Shown here one piece after another: positions 1 through 10,021 of a stretch of 64,000 bases of DNA. Made by a program: the position numbers and the translations under genes. The notes under the pieces were generated by a model. That model was not told where the DNA came from and ran no database searches. It worked only from the letters and a program-made list of their open reading frames with translations. Source of the DNA: Arthrinium phaeospermum (lineage: Eukaryota; Ascomycota; Sordariomycetes; Amphisphaeriales; Apiosporaceae); NCBI GenBank assembly GCA_006503535.1, contig QYRS01000007.1, forward strand, positions 1,922,001 through 1,986,000, in the 5' to 3' direction. Numbering within the stretch: the stretch's first letter is position 1; each line of letters starts with the position of its first letter.

Positions 1-525
1 GCGAGAAATTACCAGATTTTTGCCAGTGTTGCCACTATCTATGTTCTAGCCTAGGTCCAAGGTGCAAATCAACGTTTCATTTCGTCGTATCCTACAAACC
101 GTTCTCTATATTCAGCAGGATCTAGAAGATACTGCTGCGAGAAATTACCAGATTTTCGCCATCGTCTCTGAAAACGCCATGACTCAATATCCTTCGACCT
201 CAACTAGAGGCCAAGGACCGGAAACTCCTAAAAATCGAAGCAGAAAAACAGTATCGCAATGTAGGCCCAATTCGAGGGCAACGCCTTGAACGCCTTCTTA
301 TGCCTTGTCGTCATCGTTGCAATGCTTGCGAATGGAGGCAAAACCCGCGATCGATGGCGGAGAAACATGCGGTTTGCCTCTGATAATGTACAATGGACGC
401 TCATGTCTCCATCAAGAGAGACAAGGTTGAGGCGGTCCGACTACTCCTCCAACTCGTCAACGGAAAGGGATCGACAACCATGCCAGGTCATCAAAGATTG
501 GTATCACCACGAGGTTTGCACTTGA
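1..525. other. Left-edge stretch with no supported gene; 25-base direct repeat
   Basis: No reading frame here resembles a known protein. A 25-base direct repeat with one mismatch occurs at 1-25 and 137-161 (core gcgagaaattaccagatttt). It could be a remnant of a repeat that continues outside the window. The stretch also carries the 3' flank of pex20. Confidence 0.4.
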
Positions 526-1848
526 CTAAGGGCTGAGGGGTCCTGTTGCCTTCTGCTTGCCCTTGTCTTTGGGGGTGGAGGCATTCTAATTAACACATTA
601 GAGGGTGTCTCTGAAATTGAAGAATGGCACAGACTTACCTCAGGCGAAAGTGATCCAGAAATAGAAGACGCCGGGAGTGGCATGCGAGCCGTTGCTTGAA
701 GTGGTGGGTGCGTTGGTCGACTCTGAAGTTGAAGCCTCAACCAGGTTACTATCCTGAATGACGACCTCCTTCGCAGCAATCCGTCGCATCAGACTCAGGA
801 AGCTGGAGTTTCTGAACTTCTCCGATTCGTCTGAGGCGACCGAGTCGACCAACTGTTGAGCGACGTGCAAGCTCTGTCTCGCTTTGAGGGTTGTGGATTG
901 GCTCAGGCTCAGGCTCATGTGCTCTGGCTTGAGCGGTATTCAAAACTTCAGCTGTATTGACTCTAGTCAGCAATAGATCCTTTGTTTTCTAGACATTGTA
1001 AACGTACCTCGGTCAAGCAGAGCGGTGTCGTGGTTTGAATTCATCCATTCTCCAGGGCTAGATCAAATTCTTCGTCGTTGATTTGTTGGTCCATCATTTG
1101 CTGCGCACGCAACTCCTTCTTCTCCTTTGTATCCATTGCAGGACCAGCAGGCGCCAAAGATCCGAAAGGCATCATAGGGCCCATCTGACCAAACCCGCCA
1201 TGGGGCATGGCATATGGACCCATCTGCATGGGGTTAGGAGGCATGAAGCTTGTATTACCCATGCCGGGCATCTGGTGTGCATGAGACATCTGCGGTTGGT
1301 GGGACTGATCGGCATTTCCAGGCTGTCCATGAAGATTCATATTCTGGAACTGGGAAGCCCAGTCTCCTTGCATGTTCTGCTGTGCCATAGCAGCAGGATG
1401 AGGGGGGTTCATGAACGCAGCATTCGGGGGCCCTCGCATTTGGGCCATGGACATGGGGTCAAGATTCGCGCCCGGCAAGGTCGGGAGTGCGCCAGAGTTG
1501 CCTTGGAAGTTGTTGAAGTGCTGATTGCCGGCATTGGCGAGGTGGGAAGCAGGCGATCGGAAGGACTGACGGAATAATGTCAGCGGCGAGGTTTTGACAG
1601 TTTGGAGGAAAAGATGAGAAGTGAGGTATTGGTAAGGACTAGGTGAACTGAGGGTTTTGCGATCATTTGAAATGGTCCCATAGAACTTGGCAGGTGTAGG
1701 ATGAGGAATGCGATAGACTCATGGTGTTACTTACCTCGCCGGGCTGGTTCGGGGCTTGGAAGCGATCCTGCTGGCGTGATCGATCCTGATCGAAGTGCTG
1801 AGCCAACCCTTTGGCGGCATTGGAAGGGCCGCAGAAGTTGTCTGCCAT
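526..1848 (-). CDS. pex20: Peroxin 20, PTS2 import co-receptor, with apparent frameshifts
   Basis: Pex20 works with Pex7 to bring PTS2 proteins to the peroxisome and shuttles between cytosol and membrane. Exon 1 (1848-1735) begins MADNFCGPSNAAKGLAQHF. The CGPSNA box with Cys6 is the conserved N-terminal cysteine used for receptor ubiquitination and recycling, followed by DRSRQQDR. Exon 2 starts at 1565 after a long intron and encodes a Met/Pro/Gln-rich middle. The C-terminus carries the Pex7-binding type segment EKFRNSSFLSLMRRI (about 750-820). Three single-base frame breaks are apparent: near 1047 (a clean frame continues as WMNSN), near 870 (between ELAR and VAQQLVDSV) and near 650-670. An intron with donor at 1004-1005 ends in an acceptor before AEVLNTAQA. 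A last intron (638-586) would lead to a stop at 526-528. Family assignment is firm. The exact C-terminal structure is inferred. The gene is divergent from sec13. Confidence 0.78.
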
Positions 1849-2727
1849 GATGATTTGGAGATTTGTGTGATGTCGAGAGGTGGTAGGAAGGAAACGATGA
1901 TTGCTAGCTCGGCGCAAGTCTAGCTAGGCGCAAGTATTGCCAAGTGCCGCCTCGGAAGAGAAAAGGAGAAGGTGGATATGCTGTTGAGTTCGAGGCTGTG
2001 AAATATCGGTGGTGGAAAGGATGGCAAGTAATGACTGAAAGAATATGAAGGTTGCACTGAGCAGGATAGCAGAAGCTGGTCTTCCATTAACGATGCTTGT
2101 CCAGCTCCAAAGGAGAATCAGATGTCGAGGGTCGCACGCGATCGCGTTGCTATTGGTGCTCGGCCAAAGACGGGTCTGACCTTGAACGGATCTGGGAAAC
2201 GGCGGGGTGGGAATTACGTAGCCAAACCGAGGTCTACGGTACATACTTAGTCAATCTTCTGCCGAAAACTGTGGCTAGGCAGGATCTACTGTAATGCTGA
2301 ACGGCTGTGGCAAGATCGTGAGGCGCTTGTATGAAAGCCGGATATCGGGTGTGAATTTTCCGACGTGGGGCTTGCTCACCTGAGGTGAATGGTAATGTTG
2401 TAGGTACAGGGGTACCTACCTACTCTAAGGAATGAATGCTGCTGGAGGGAAGGCGCCAAGCTACCACCAGTGGGGCCATTACTGCAAGGTATCGGTGGAT
2501 TGGTACTGGCAACGTTGCCAATGTGTGAGGTAAGGTCAATAATTGTAGGTGTACGCAGCTTCTAGCCAGCAGCACATCACAACATCACCAACGTATACTA
2601 AAGACATTGACAATACCAGTCACATCACTTACTTCTCAGCTCGTAAGCCTGGCCATACGGGCGACCTAGCTTACCTCGTAACTTGCGACACCCAACTGCC
2701 TACATCCCAGCCGGGTCTATCTCCAAG
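1849..2727. promoter_or_regulatory. Divergent upstream region of pex20 and sec13
   Basis: These 879 bases separate the two divergent start codons and contain no frame with recognisable similarity. They should hold both promoters. No specific factor site was identified with confidence. Confidence 0.4.
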
Positions 2728-3883
2728 ATGGTGAGCTTGCACTACTTATCTGGATCAATGTCTCGACGCGGCTGACCCCTGAGAACAGGCGCAGGTTATT
2801 TCGAATTCCGGCCACGATGATATGATTGTATGTCTCCCACCCAACCGGCCTTTTCAACCTCTATAGCAACTGCAAGCATAGAGCGAACGGCAGCAATACA
2901 AGCACACCATGTCTCTTTCCCTGGAGTCTTCGGTTATCAACACTGACAGTTCAGCATGATGCAGTTCTCGACTACTACGGACGCCGGTAGCCACATGCTC
3001 TTCCGACAAGACCATCAAGATCTTCGAAATCGAGGGCGAGACAACGATTGACGGAAACGCTCAAGGGGTACGGCTGCCTCCCGACACTGACGTTGGAAAT
3101 CGAAAATACGGTGTTGCTGACAATGAGTCTACAGTCATGAAGGTGCCGTGTGGTGTGTCCTGGGCGCACCCCAAGTACGGAAACATCCTCGCTTCGGCAG
3201 GCTACGACGGCAAGGTCTTCATCTGGCGCGAGCAACAGAACCAATGGCAGAAGATCTTCGACTTCGCCCTCCACAAGGCCTCGGTCAACATGGTTCTTGG
3301 TCGCCGCATGAGTCCGGCTGCCTGCTTGCCTGCGCCTCCTCCGACGGGACTGTCTCGGTCCTCGAGTTCAAGGACAACAACTTCCAGCACGTCGCATTCC
3401 CCGCCCACGGCCTGGGCGTCAACTCGGTCTCTTGGGCGCCCGCGACCACGCCCGGCAGCATTGTTTCCTCGGCCACCCCCGGCCAGGGCTCTCCTATCCA
3501 GCGACGCTTCGTGACAGGAGGATGCGACAATGTCCTGAAGATCTGGACCTGGGACCAGGCCACTCAGGGGTACAAGCAGGGAGAGTGAGCCTCTCACTGG
3601 CCACACCGACTGGGTGCGGGACGTCGCTTGGAGCCCTACTGTCCTGCAAAAGAGCTATATCGCCTCGGCGTCGGAGGACAAGACGGTGCGCATCTGGACT
3701 AGCGACAGCAACAGCCAGGGCCAGTGGGCCTGCAAGGTGCTGAACTTCGATGCCGTCGTTTGGCGGGTCAGCTGGAGTCTGAGCGGCAACGTGTTGGCCG
3801 TTAGCGGCGGCGACAACAAGGTCTCGCTGTGGAAGGAGAACCTCCGTGGCGAGTGGGAGTGCGTGAAGACCATGGAGGAGTAG
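2728..3883 (+). CDS. sec13: Sec13, WD40 subunit of COPII coat and nuclear pore, with apparent frameshifts
   Basis: Sec13 is a six-bladed WD40 protein shared by the COPII outer coat, the Nup84-type nuclear pore complex and SEACAT. Recognisable segments in order are [13 protein letters not shown], the [18 protein letters not shown] blade, [60 protein letters not shown] and [11 protein letters not shown], ending ECVKTMEE. Coding exon 1 would be only the ATG (2728-2730). Exon 2 is 2789-2827, exon 3 2955-3067 and exon 4 3135-3883. Five single-base losses are apparent: near 2991 (an in-frame TAG where the family continues), 3043, 3158, 3297 and 3580. The protein is otherwise full length, about 300 residues. 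Each break looks like a missing base and none like a substituted stop, so consensus error is more likely than decay of this normally essential gene. Confidence 0.85.
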
Positions 3884-4169
3884 GCCAGATAATCAACTAC
3901 GGCGTGATGAAGCGTGATATCCTTCGGGTAGAGAGGCCGGAAAATAGACTTCTATGACATACGCATATCTTCGTTCACTTCCTCCATGGAAAAAAAAACC
4001 TCCCACGATATATGTGTAAAATTCAACGAAAGACCTGCACACGCTAAGTCATTTTGCCATCTACGGTATAGTAAGAAGTAAAGTACACAAATGTGTGTGT
4101 GAGAGAGAAAAACTCTCAGCACATTCCGAGTTGCAGTCAAGGACGCCGTAATCAGCCAGCAAGAGCTCT

Positions 4170-5872
4170 CTAAGCTCCGCGGGCCGCAGGCTCCAAAACC
4201 GGCATCACGGTCAGTACACCCATACCCGTCATCAAACACGCGAGTACGGTGAGTCCCAGCCCCCAGACCGCGGTAGCCCCCCCGTCCCGCGAAGTAGTAG
4301 TGCCCGGCACGAACACGGACCGTCGGATTCCGCCGTACCGCCCTCCACCCGGCGCCGCGTTGCCCGTGCTCGTGCCTGAGGGCTCGCTACCGCCGCCGCC
4401 GCCACCTACGGGGGTCCCGGTAGAGATGTCGGATTGCTTGAGGACCCAGATCTCCCCCGTGGTGTCGGAGCTCATGTAGACGCGCCCCTGGCCGTCGATG
4501 GCGAGGCCGACGGGCCGGAAGCAGCCGTCGGGGCAGGCGCTGTTATCGGCGTTGGAGAGGATGTTGGACGTGGCGGTGGTCGATGTGGGCGGTTCGGTGG
4601 GTTGGCCGGCGGAGAAGGCGACAGCGCTTAGCTTGTAGCCGGCTGGGTTGTCCCGGTTCCCTGGCATGGTTTGTTAGCTTCTTCACTTTCTTTTCTTCTT
4701 GGACTTGTGGTGGCGAGGAAAGGGAAGGGCCATGGGTAAGGGTTTGGTAATGAGGCCAAGGAGGTTGACCTACAGCTTCCATGAAACGTAATGAAGGCCG
4801 TCTTGCCATCAGGCGCGAATTTTATGTCCAGGGGCGCCGTATGAGCCTGGAAGGTTAGGCGAGGCGCCACGCGTTCTTGGGAACAGGTCGTGTCGTTCAG
4901 CGTACTGGACTGGTTCTGCGTAAATTGGCTGCCGACCCGGGCCTTCGCTGTCCGGGATGTCGTCATGCCAGAGCGCAAAGCAGTCCGGGTAGCCGTAGTT
5001 CCCGCCCTGGCCCTCGGTGGACGCGTTCAGGAAGCCGTGGAAGTTGAGCTCCTCGCCCGGGTTGTCCTGGTGCACGTCGGTCCCGTCCCGGACCATCTCG
5101 TCGACCGAGTTCTCGACGCTGAAGATGCCGCCGCTCGTCGGCTCCTCCGCCACGCCGACCGAGTTGCGCAGACCCCAGCCCAGCATCCGGCCCTGGGCGG
5201 CGTAGTCGTAGGGGGTGTCGGTGGCGTTGGTCATGTTGAAGGCGCGGATCTGGGATACGCCCGTGGATACGTCTTTGGCGCGGCTGTCGACGTTGCCGCC
5301 GCTGCCTTGGAGACGAGGAGCATGCCGGGCTGCTTGGCAGACATCAAGAGCGTCCTGGTAGAATGCCCACCCCCGTCCAAGTTCTCGACCATTGTCCGCG
5401 CATCACCGCTCGTGGTGCCGGCCTCGGGGTCGTAGGCACACGACAAGACCTTGGCATCGGACGAGGCGTAGAGAGTCTTACCGTCATTCGAGAAGGCGAT
5501 GCCGTGGTTAAGCTAGTATAGTCATTTTTCAGTGACATGAAGTCAACGCTGAGCGGTCTCCCAGATTCTACCTACATCCTTGTTGCCGACGACGGTTTCC
5601 GAGCCCGACTGCACGAGACAAGTGCCCCCTTTGTCGTCGAAGGTCAGGCGCTTGATGCCCGTCCCCTGCTCGACGACCAAAAGGTGGCCCTTGGTATCGA
5701 AGATGATGCCGCGCGGGTCCTTGAGGTCTTTGGCAACGAGCTGGGCCGTCCATCCCGAACCGACGACAGGGGCTTGGTACGAGGGTTTCAGGACATTGGG
5801 GCAGCCGTATTGCTGTGCTGCAGCCGTGGCCGCAAAGAGCGCCGAAGCCTCGGCCAGCAGTGTCAACTTCAT
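4170..5872 (-). CDS. Secreted PQQ-type sugar (sorbosone/pyranose) dehydrogenase-like protein, with apparent frameshifts
   Basis: The protein begins with a signal peptide (MKLTLLAEASALFAATAAA) and then carries the six-bladed propeller of the glucose/sorbosone dehydrogenase family. Visible family segments are DPRGIIFDTKGHLLVVEQG, LNHGIAFSNDGKTLYAS, LDGGGHSTRTLL, LGWGLRNSVGVAEEP, LNFHGFLNAS with NYGYPDCFALWH, and HGSWNRDNPAGYK. Exons are 5872-5576, 5512-4774 and 4660-4170. The last junction rebuilds the Trp of HGSWNRD. Near the C-terminus a Gly/Ser-rich stretch is followed by a hydrophobic tail, which suggests a GPI-anchored wall or membrane protein. Two single-base breaks are visible: near 5312, where GG replaces an expected GGG before SGGNVDS, and near 4955 in a GGCCCGGG run. 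The family is clear. The actual sugar substrate, and whether PQQ is used, cannot be told. Confidence 0.75.
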
Positions 5873-8135
5873 GACGGAAAGGTGGTAGTATGTAGCTATG
5901 ATGATGAGAAGAGCGACCAAGAAGCCGCCCTGATATCGCCGGTCACCTTCCTTGTTGTTTAGATACTAGCTATTTGCCCTAGTTGCCAGGACACTGGTGA
6001 TGCAATTGTGTTTCAGTAGCCGCGACAGGCAACCCTTTCTCCTCATGTAAGTGAGGCGGCCTGAGGACGGCAATGCTATAACGGTATTGCAAGGAAACGA
6101 TTCCAAAGGCGACACATGTTAAACCATCGAATCAATCAGAATACAAGAATCAACGCAGAGGATGAGAACATGGTCATGCATGTGCGTATGCATCAAGGTA
6201 CCATCGTCTCTGCACTCGTTGACGCGTACACTACCGTCGTCGGGAATTGTGATTAGTTCAACTTGACTCTCTAGCGGTGCTAAGAATCTTGGCTTCCTGG
6301 GCTTGCGGTTCGGAGAATAAAATGCACATATATACCAGTATGCAGTATAGCCCAACCCCTCCTTTGTTCATATACCGTTCTTAAGCTGGAAAAACGAATT
6401 CCAGGCCTGTAAGAATGATAGTCAAATGAAATGAAGCATTGAAGCATTGAAACAACGCTGAAGATTATATACTATCTGGCTCCCGCTCTCGCGAATTCAA
6501 CTGGGTGGCAATTCAGATGCCAGCGAGGAGGACTTCGGCGTGGGGCCGTGGCCGAGGAAATCGAACTGACACGGCCTGTAATAGTCGATAGCATCACCTC
6601 TTTGGATATGATGAATCAAGACCACGTCGTTTTTGAACAACTGTTAGGATGATACATACCTACGTTGACCGCATAGGCTGGTTTCATCTTGAGGCAACCG
6701 CGTTACCCGCCTGTATCGAATTGTTGGCCTCGAATAGGGGACCAAGACAAACAACAGGATTCTATGCGACCATATGCGGTTTGCTCTGACAATGACGGGT
6801 CTCCGCTATTCCTGCCCAAGAATGGCACCCTCTGGAGATATGGATATGAAGAAGCATTTGCTGTCTGCGTACAATTCGTCATAAACTTACACGCATCCAT
6901 CGTAAGCGGCTCCTGCGCAGGTGGAGTGTGCGATGGCAAGCTTATCGCGGCGCAGGACGAGACCCGGACTTTCTTTGGCGCGCTGGCTTCTGCCCGTCCG
7001 GAGCGACTGGCAGGTACATAGTCTCTGTTTGCTAGAGTACAGTACGTTTGTCTTGCGCAACGTTTCAGTCAGTGGCTTGCTTGAGAGGCTCGCTTAACGG
7101 TGGCCTCCGTAAAGTCTCACGTCTGGATGAACCTCGAGCTAGCCTCGGGGTGGACTTGGGAGCGAGCTGTTGGCACCGGACCAGGCTGTGGTGGTCGTGA
7201 CAAAATTCCCACATCAGCCAGGGGCATTCACCCATAGAAGACCATCCATCGAACGAGAATGCGAGAAAATGAGACCAGCGCTTCCTTTGGCAGATCCATT
7301 GGCGACGATGCCGGTGCGTAAGGCCGTATTTGTGTGGTCGAGGTCGTTGAGCGGGCGGAGAGCTGCGAAGGAATGATGGGCGCCCAACCTTTCAATAGCG
7401 TTCAACACACGGTCGTAGATCCGCCAGGACTATGGGTCGTTCGGAGATTGGCCAGTTGGGTAGTACCCTGATCATCCTTGGCTGGCGCACGCGGAGTTCG
7501 GGAAAGTGACGGCATTCGGGATGATGGAGATCTGGATCTCGAGTCTTGCCACGAGCCGGCGGGTCGCGGGCATGGCGGTCTGGCTACTATCAGGGGTTTG
7601 GGATCCGGATTCTCCGCCGCCGGGAGGAAGAATGGATCTACAATGAGATTCGAATGCCAGGGGGCCACCAGGGGGCAGCATGGGACCGACACATCTCCGT
7701 GCCACCAAAGTGGGTGACTTCTGGACGGGGGAACGAAGGAGTGGAATACGAAGACGAGATTGTTCTTGCGCGATGTCACCCTGATGAGACACTAATCACT
7801 CTGCCTGTCTGTCGCGGGGTCACACTCGCTCACCGCCATGTCTACGTCGTTATCAATCTGGGATCTGGGAAGGGATCATAATGGGCGACCATGGCTCGCA
7901 CAGTGGGCAAGGGAATACTAGAAGCACATCGCCTGTCGATCAGACCAGCCAATGAATCACTGCAGGTCTTATCCATCGCAGTATTGGACAAGCGACAGCC
8001 TAGCCTGAGGACCGACGACGACGAACGAGGAACCTGTCTCTCCTGACTGGCACATGTGCTGACATCAGAAATGAGGAGCAACTCCAAAGCCAGACCTCGA
8101 TGAACCTTAATGCTGAAGTCGGTATACTCTGATAG
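5873..8135. other. Long gene-poor stretch
   Basis: No frame in these 2.3 kb resembles a known protein. The longest open frames (for example about 110 codons at 6689-7021, +) have no recognised domain and no convincing splice structure. The 5' part should contain the promoter of the sugar dehydrogenase gene. Confidence 0.4.
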
Positions 8136-8283
8136 CAGTTTGACATCCCTATGAGCTCGAAGTGGAAGTAGTACGGCATAGGAACTTGCTATAAAGATGG
8201 CCGATCTATCAGTTTGACATCCCTATGAGCTCGAAGTGGAAGTAGTACGGCATAGGCACTTGCTATAAAGATGGCCGATCTAT
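8136..8283. repeat. Perfectly abutting 74-bp tandem duplication
   Basis: Two copies, 8136-8209 and 8210-8283, are identical except for one base (ggaacttg versus ggcacttg). Each copy begins cagtttgacatccc and ends atggccgatctat. The near identity indicates a recent duplication or an assembly artefact. Confidence 0.9.
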
Positions 8284-8692
8284 GTCATGCAGCCAGCAAC
8301 TTGCATGCAGAATTGGGCAGCATGAATGGCTATGAGCAGCATTTTGCCAGACTAAATCACCTTCAAGATTGTATCCGGAATTGGGAAAGACTGAGCGAAG
8401 TAAACCATTTTTTAATAGGGAAAGAGTCCTTAAGCATTTTATCTAAACGAGACCTCGTGAACGCCCCTTTGCAACCTGGCCTGGCCATTCTTGCCAACCC
8501 CATCGAACAAATCCATTATCATGAATAATCCCAATCTCGTGACCGTATCCTCCGTAACGCTTATCCCTTACGCTCGCAAAGCCCAATGTTGTAATTCCAA
8601 GCCAAACCAACCTGTTTAGACGTCCTATTCTAGCTAGCGCTCGCTCGCTCTCCATGCGATCGACCACCTTAGGTCAACGGGCCCCCACAATT
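8284..8692. other. Short gene-free interval between repeat and carbonic anhydrase remnant
   Basis: An open frame of about 85 codons (8271-8528, +) starts inside the second copy of the 74-bp repeat, but it resembles nothing I recognise. No other feature is supported. Confidence 0.35.
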
Positions 8693-9064
8693 CTATCGGA
8701 CCGTCGTCATGTCGGCGCTGTCGCCGCTAAAGACGAGCGTCGCATGCTTGCCGCGGATGATCTCGCCCGGCTCGTCGGCGGCGGCCTTCTTAGCAGCGGC
8801 GGCGGTCTTCTTTTTCTTGTTGTTGCCGCCCCGACGCCGCAGCCGATGTCGCGGATGCGCCGCAGCCAATGTCGAAGAAGCAGCCGTGGACCTGCAGGCC
8901 GCGCTCCTCGATGTGGTCCTGGACGTGGGGTTGGCCAGAAGCACCTGGACGCCGGCCTCGACGTTGAGCTCGGCGATGCGGACGGCGCGCTCCTTGTCGT
9001 CCTTAATGGCGTCGAGCTCCTCCTCGTGCGCATTGCGAAGCGCCTTGAGCGGCGTCGCAGCCAA
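8693..9064 (-). pseudogene. 3' remnant of a beta-type carbonic anhydrase, truncated and frame-broken
   Basis: The C-terminal third of a fungal beta-carbonic anhydrase is recognisable: LKALRNAHEEELDAIKDD, AVRIAELNVEAGVQVLLAN, then in shifted frames QDHIEERGLQVHG-type and DIGCGRIRDIGCG, a Lys/Ala-rich linker, and the ending GEIIRGKHATLVFSGD before TAG at 8693-8695. At least two single-base shifts are needed, near 8935 and 8865. The zinc-binding half (the family's Cys/His/Cys ligands) is absent. Homology stops at about 9064, next to the 119-bp repeat starting at 9074. So the gene is broken by truncation whatever the base-call accuracy. It could be the end of a gene interrupted by the repeat, or a misassembly. 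Confidence 0.65.
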
Positions 9065-9073
9065 GCCAGACTA

Positions 9074-9300
9074 TCGATGCGAAGCCGTTTTGTTAGCCAA
9101 GGGTTCGGACAATTAAACAACGTTCAGTTCGCCCAGCCATCACACCCAAACGTTTGTTTTGGCGCATGCGCTATTATTGCATGCACGACTAGTCGATGCG
9201 AAGCCGTTTTGTTAGCCAAGGGTTCGGACAATTAAACGTTCAGTTCGCCCCCCACAACCCAAAACGTTGTTTTGGCGCATGCGCTATTATTGCATGCACG
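9074..9300. repeat. Two-copy direct repeat, period 119 bp
   Basis: Copy 1 (9074-9187) and copy 2 (9193-9300) both run from tcgatgcgaagccgttttg to gcgctattattgcatgcacg, with a few small indels and substitutions in the middle. The unit abuts the broken end of the carbonic anhydrase remnant. No terminal inverted repeat or coding capacity is evident, so I do not call it an insertion element. Confidence 0.8.
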
Positions 9301-9695
9301 CCCGCAGGGATTAAAAAGACGCCCAAGACTTGCTTGGGGGACATTGCAAAAGAAACGATTTCTTAGGAAAGGGAGGGCTTCTTGTAACGTACGGATGGTA
9401 GGCGATTGGCCGGAAGCGAGGGTCGGGAAGAAGTTGGGGTTTTGGTGGTGGCTTGTAGCCGGCCCAAGCCTGATTGGAGCTCAAGGCGTAGGTGAAAGGG
9501 TCTTAGGTCTTCTAGAAGGCGAAAATTCCGACTGGTGTGAATTTCTGTGGGGAGAGTATTCAACCCGGCCGGTTGCAAAACAGGGCTGCACCGCGCAAGG
9601 CCCGGAATTTGCCTTTGTTTCTTTTGCAAGTGTAGTACGGTGAAAATACCCATCCACATGAGAGGTGTAGATGCAATGCAGGTGGTCAGATTTGG
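9301..9695. other. Gene-free interval
   Basis: Nothing recognisable is present on either strand. Confidence 0.35.
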
Positions 9696-10021
9696 ACTTA
9701 CGGGACATGGCGAAGTCTGCAGGTGTCAGAACCGGTCTGATAGGAATAGAAGATGATGCAGGAGTAACGGCCGCGGCGGCAGTGGGATAAGTCGACGTCG
9801 AAAGTGATGCAACCGATGTGGTACCAGCCGGAAGGAAGGGGGAGATAGTCGAGGGAGTTAGACTGGCAAGTGCAAGTTCTTGGGCGGAAAGCTCGAAGTA
9901 TAACTGCTGACGGACGGAGCGATATAAACCTAGCTGAAGCTCATCCAGAGATTTTTGGGCCCTCCTCAACACCGACAAGTCGACCCGTGCTTGTTGTTGA
10001 GTGTCCTCGTCTCCTGTCTTG
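9696..10021 (-). CDS. Possible coding exon of an unrecognised coiled-coil-like protein
   Basis: On the minus strand one frame reads a Gln/Leu-rich, heptad-like segment (ARVDLSVLRRAQKSLDELQL, then YRSVRQQLYFELSAQELALA). A Ser/Thr/Ala/Pro-rich stretch follows, ending TPADFAMS, where a consensus 5' splice site (CCGTAAGTCC, about 9700) lies. An acceptor-like GGCAAGACAG precedes the segment near 10012. The composition is protein-like, but I cannot find the start exon or the continuation and do not recognise the family. The boundaries are rough. It could also be a chance frame. Confidence 0.25.

Noticed and set aside
9074..9300. Insertion sequence or MITE
   Set aside because: There are only direct copies, with no terminal inverted repeats, target-site duplication or transposase.
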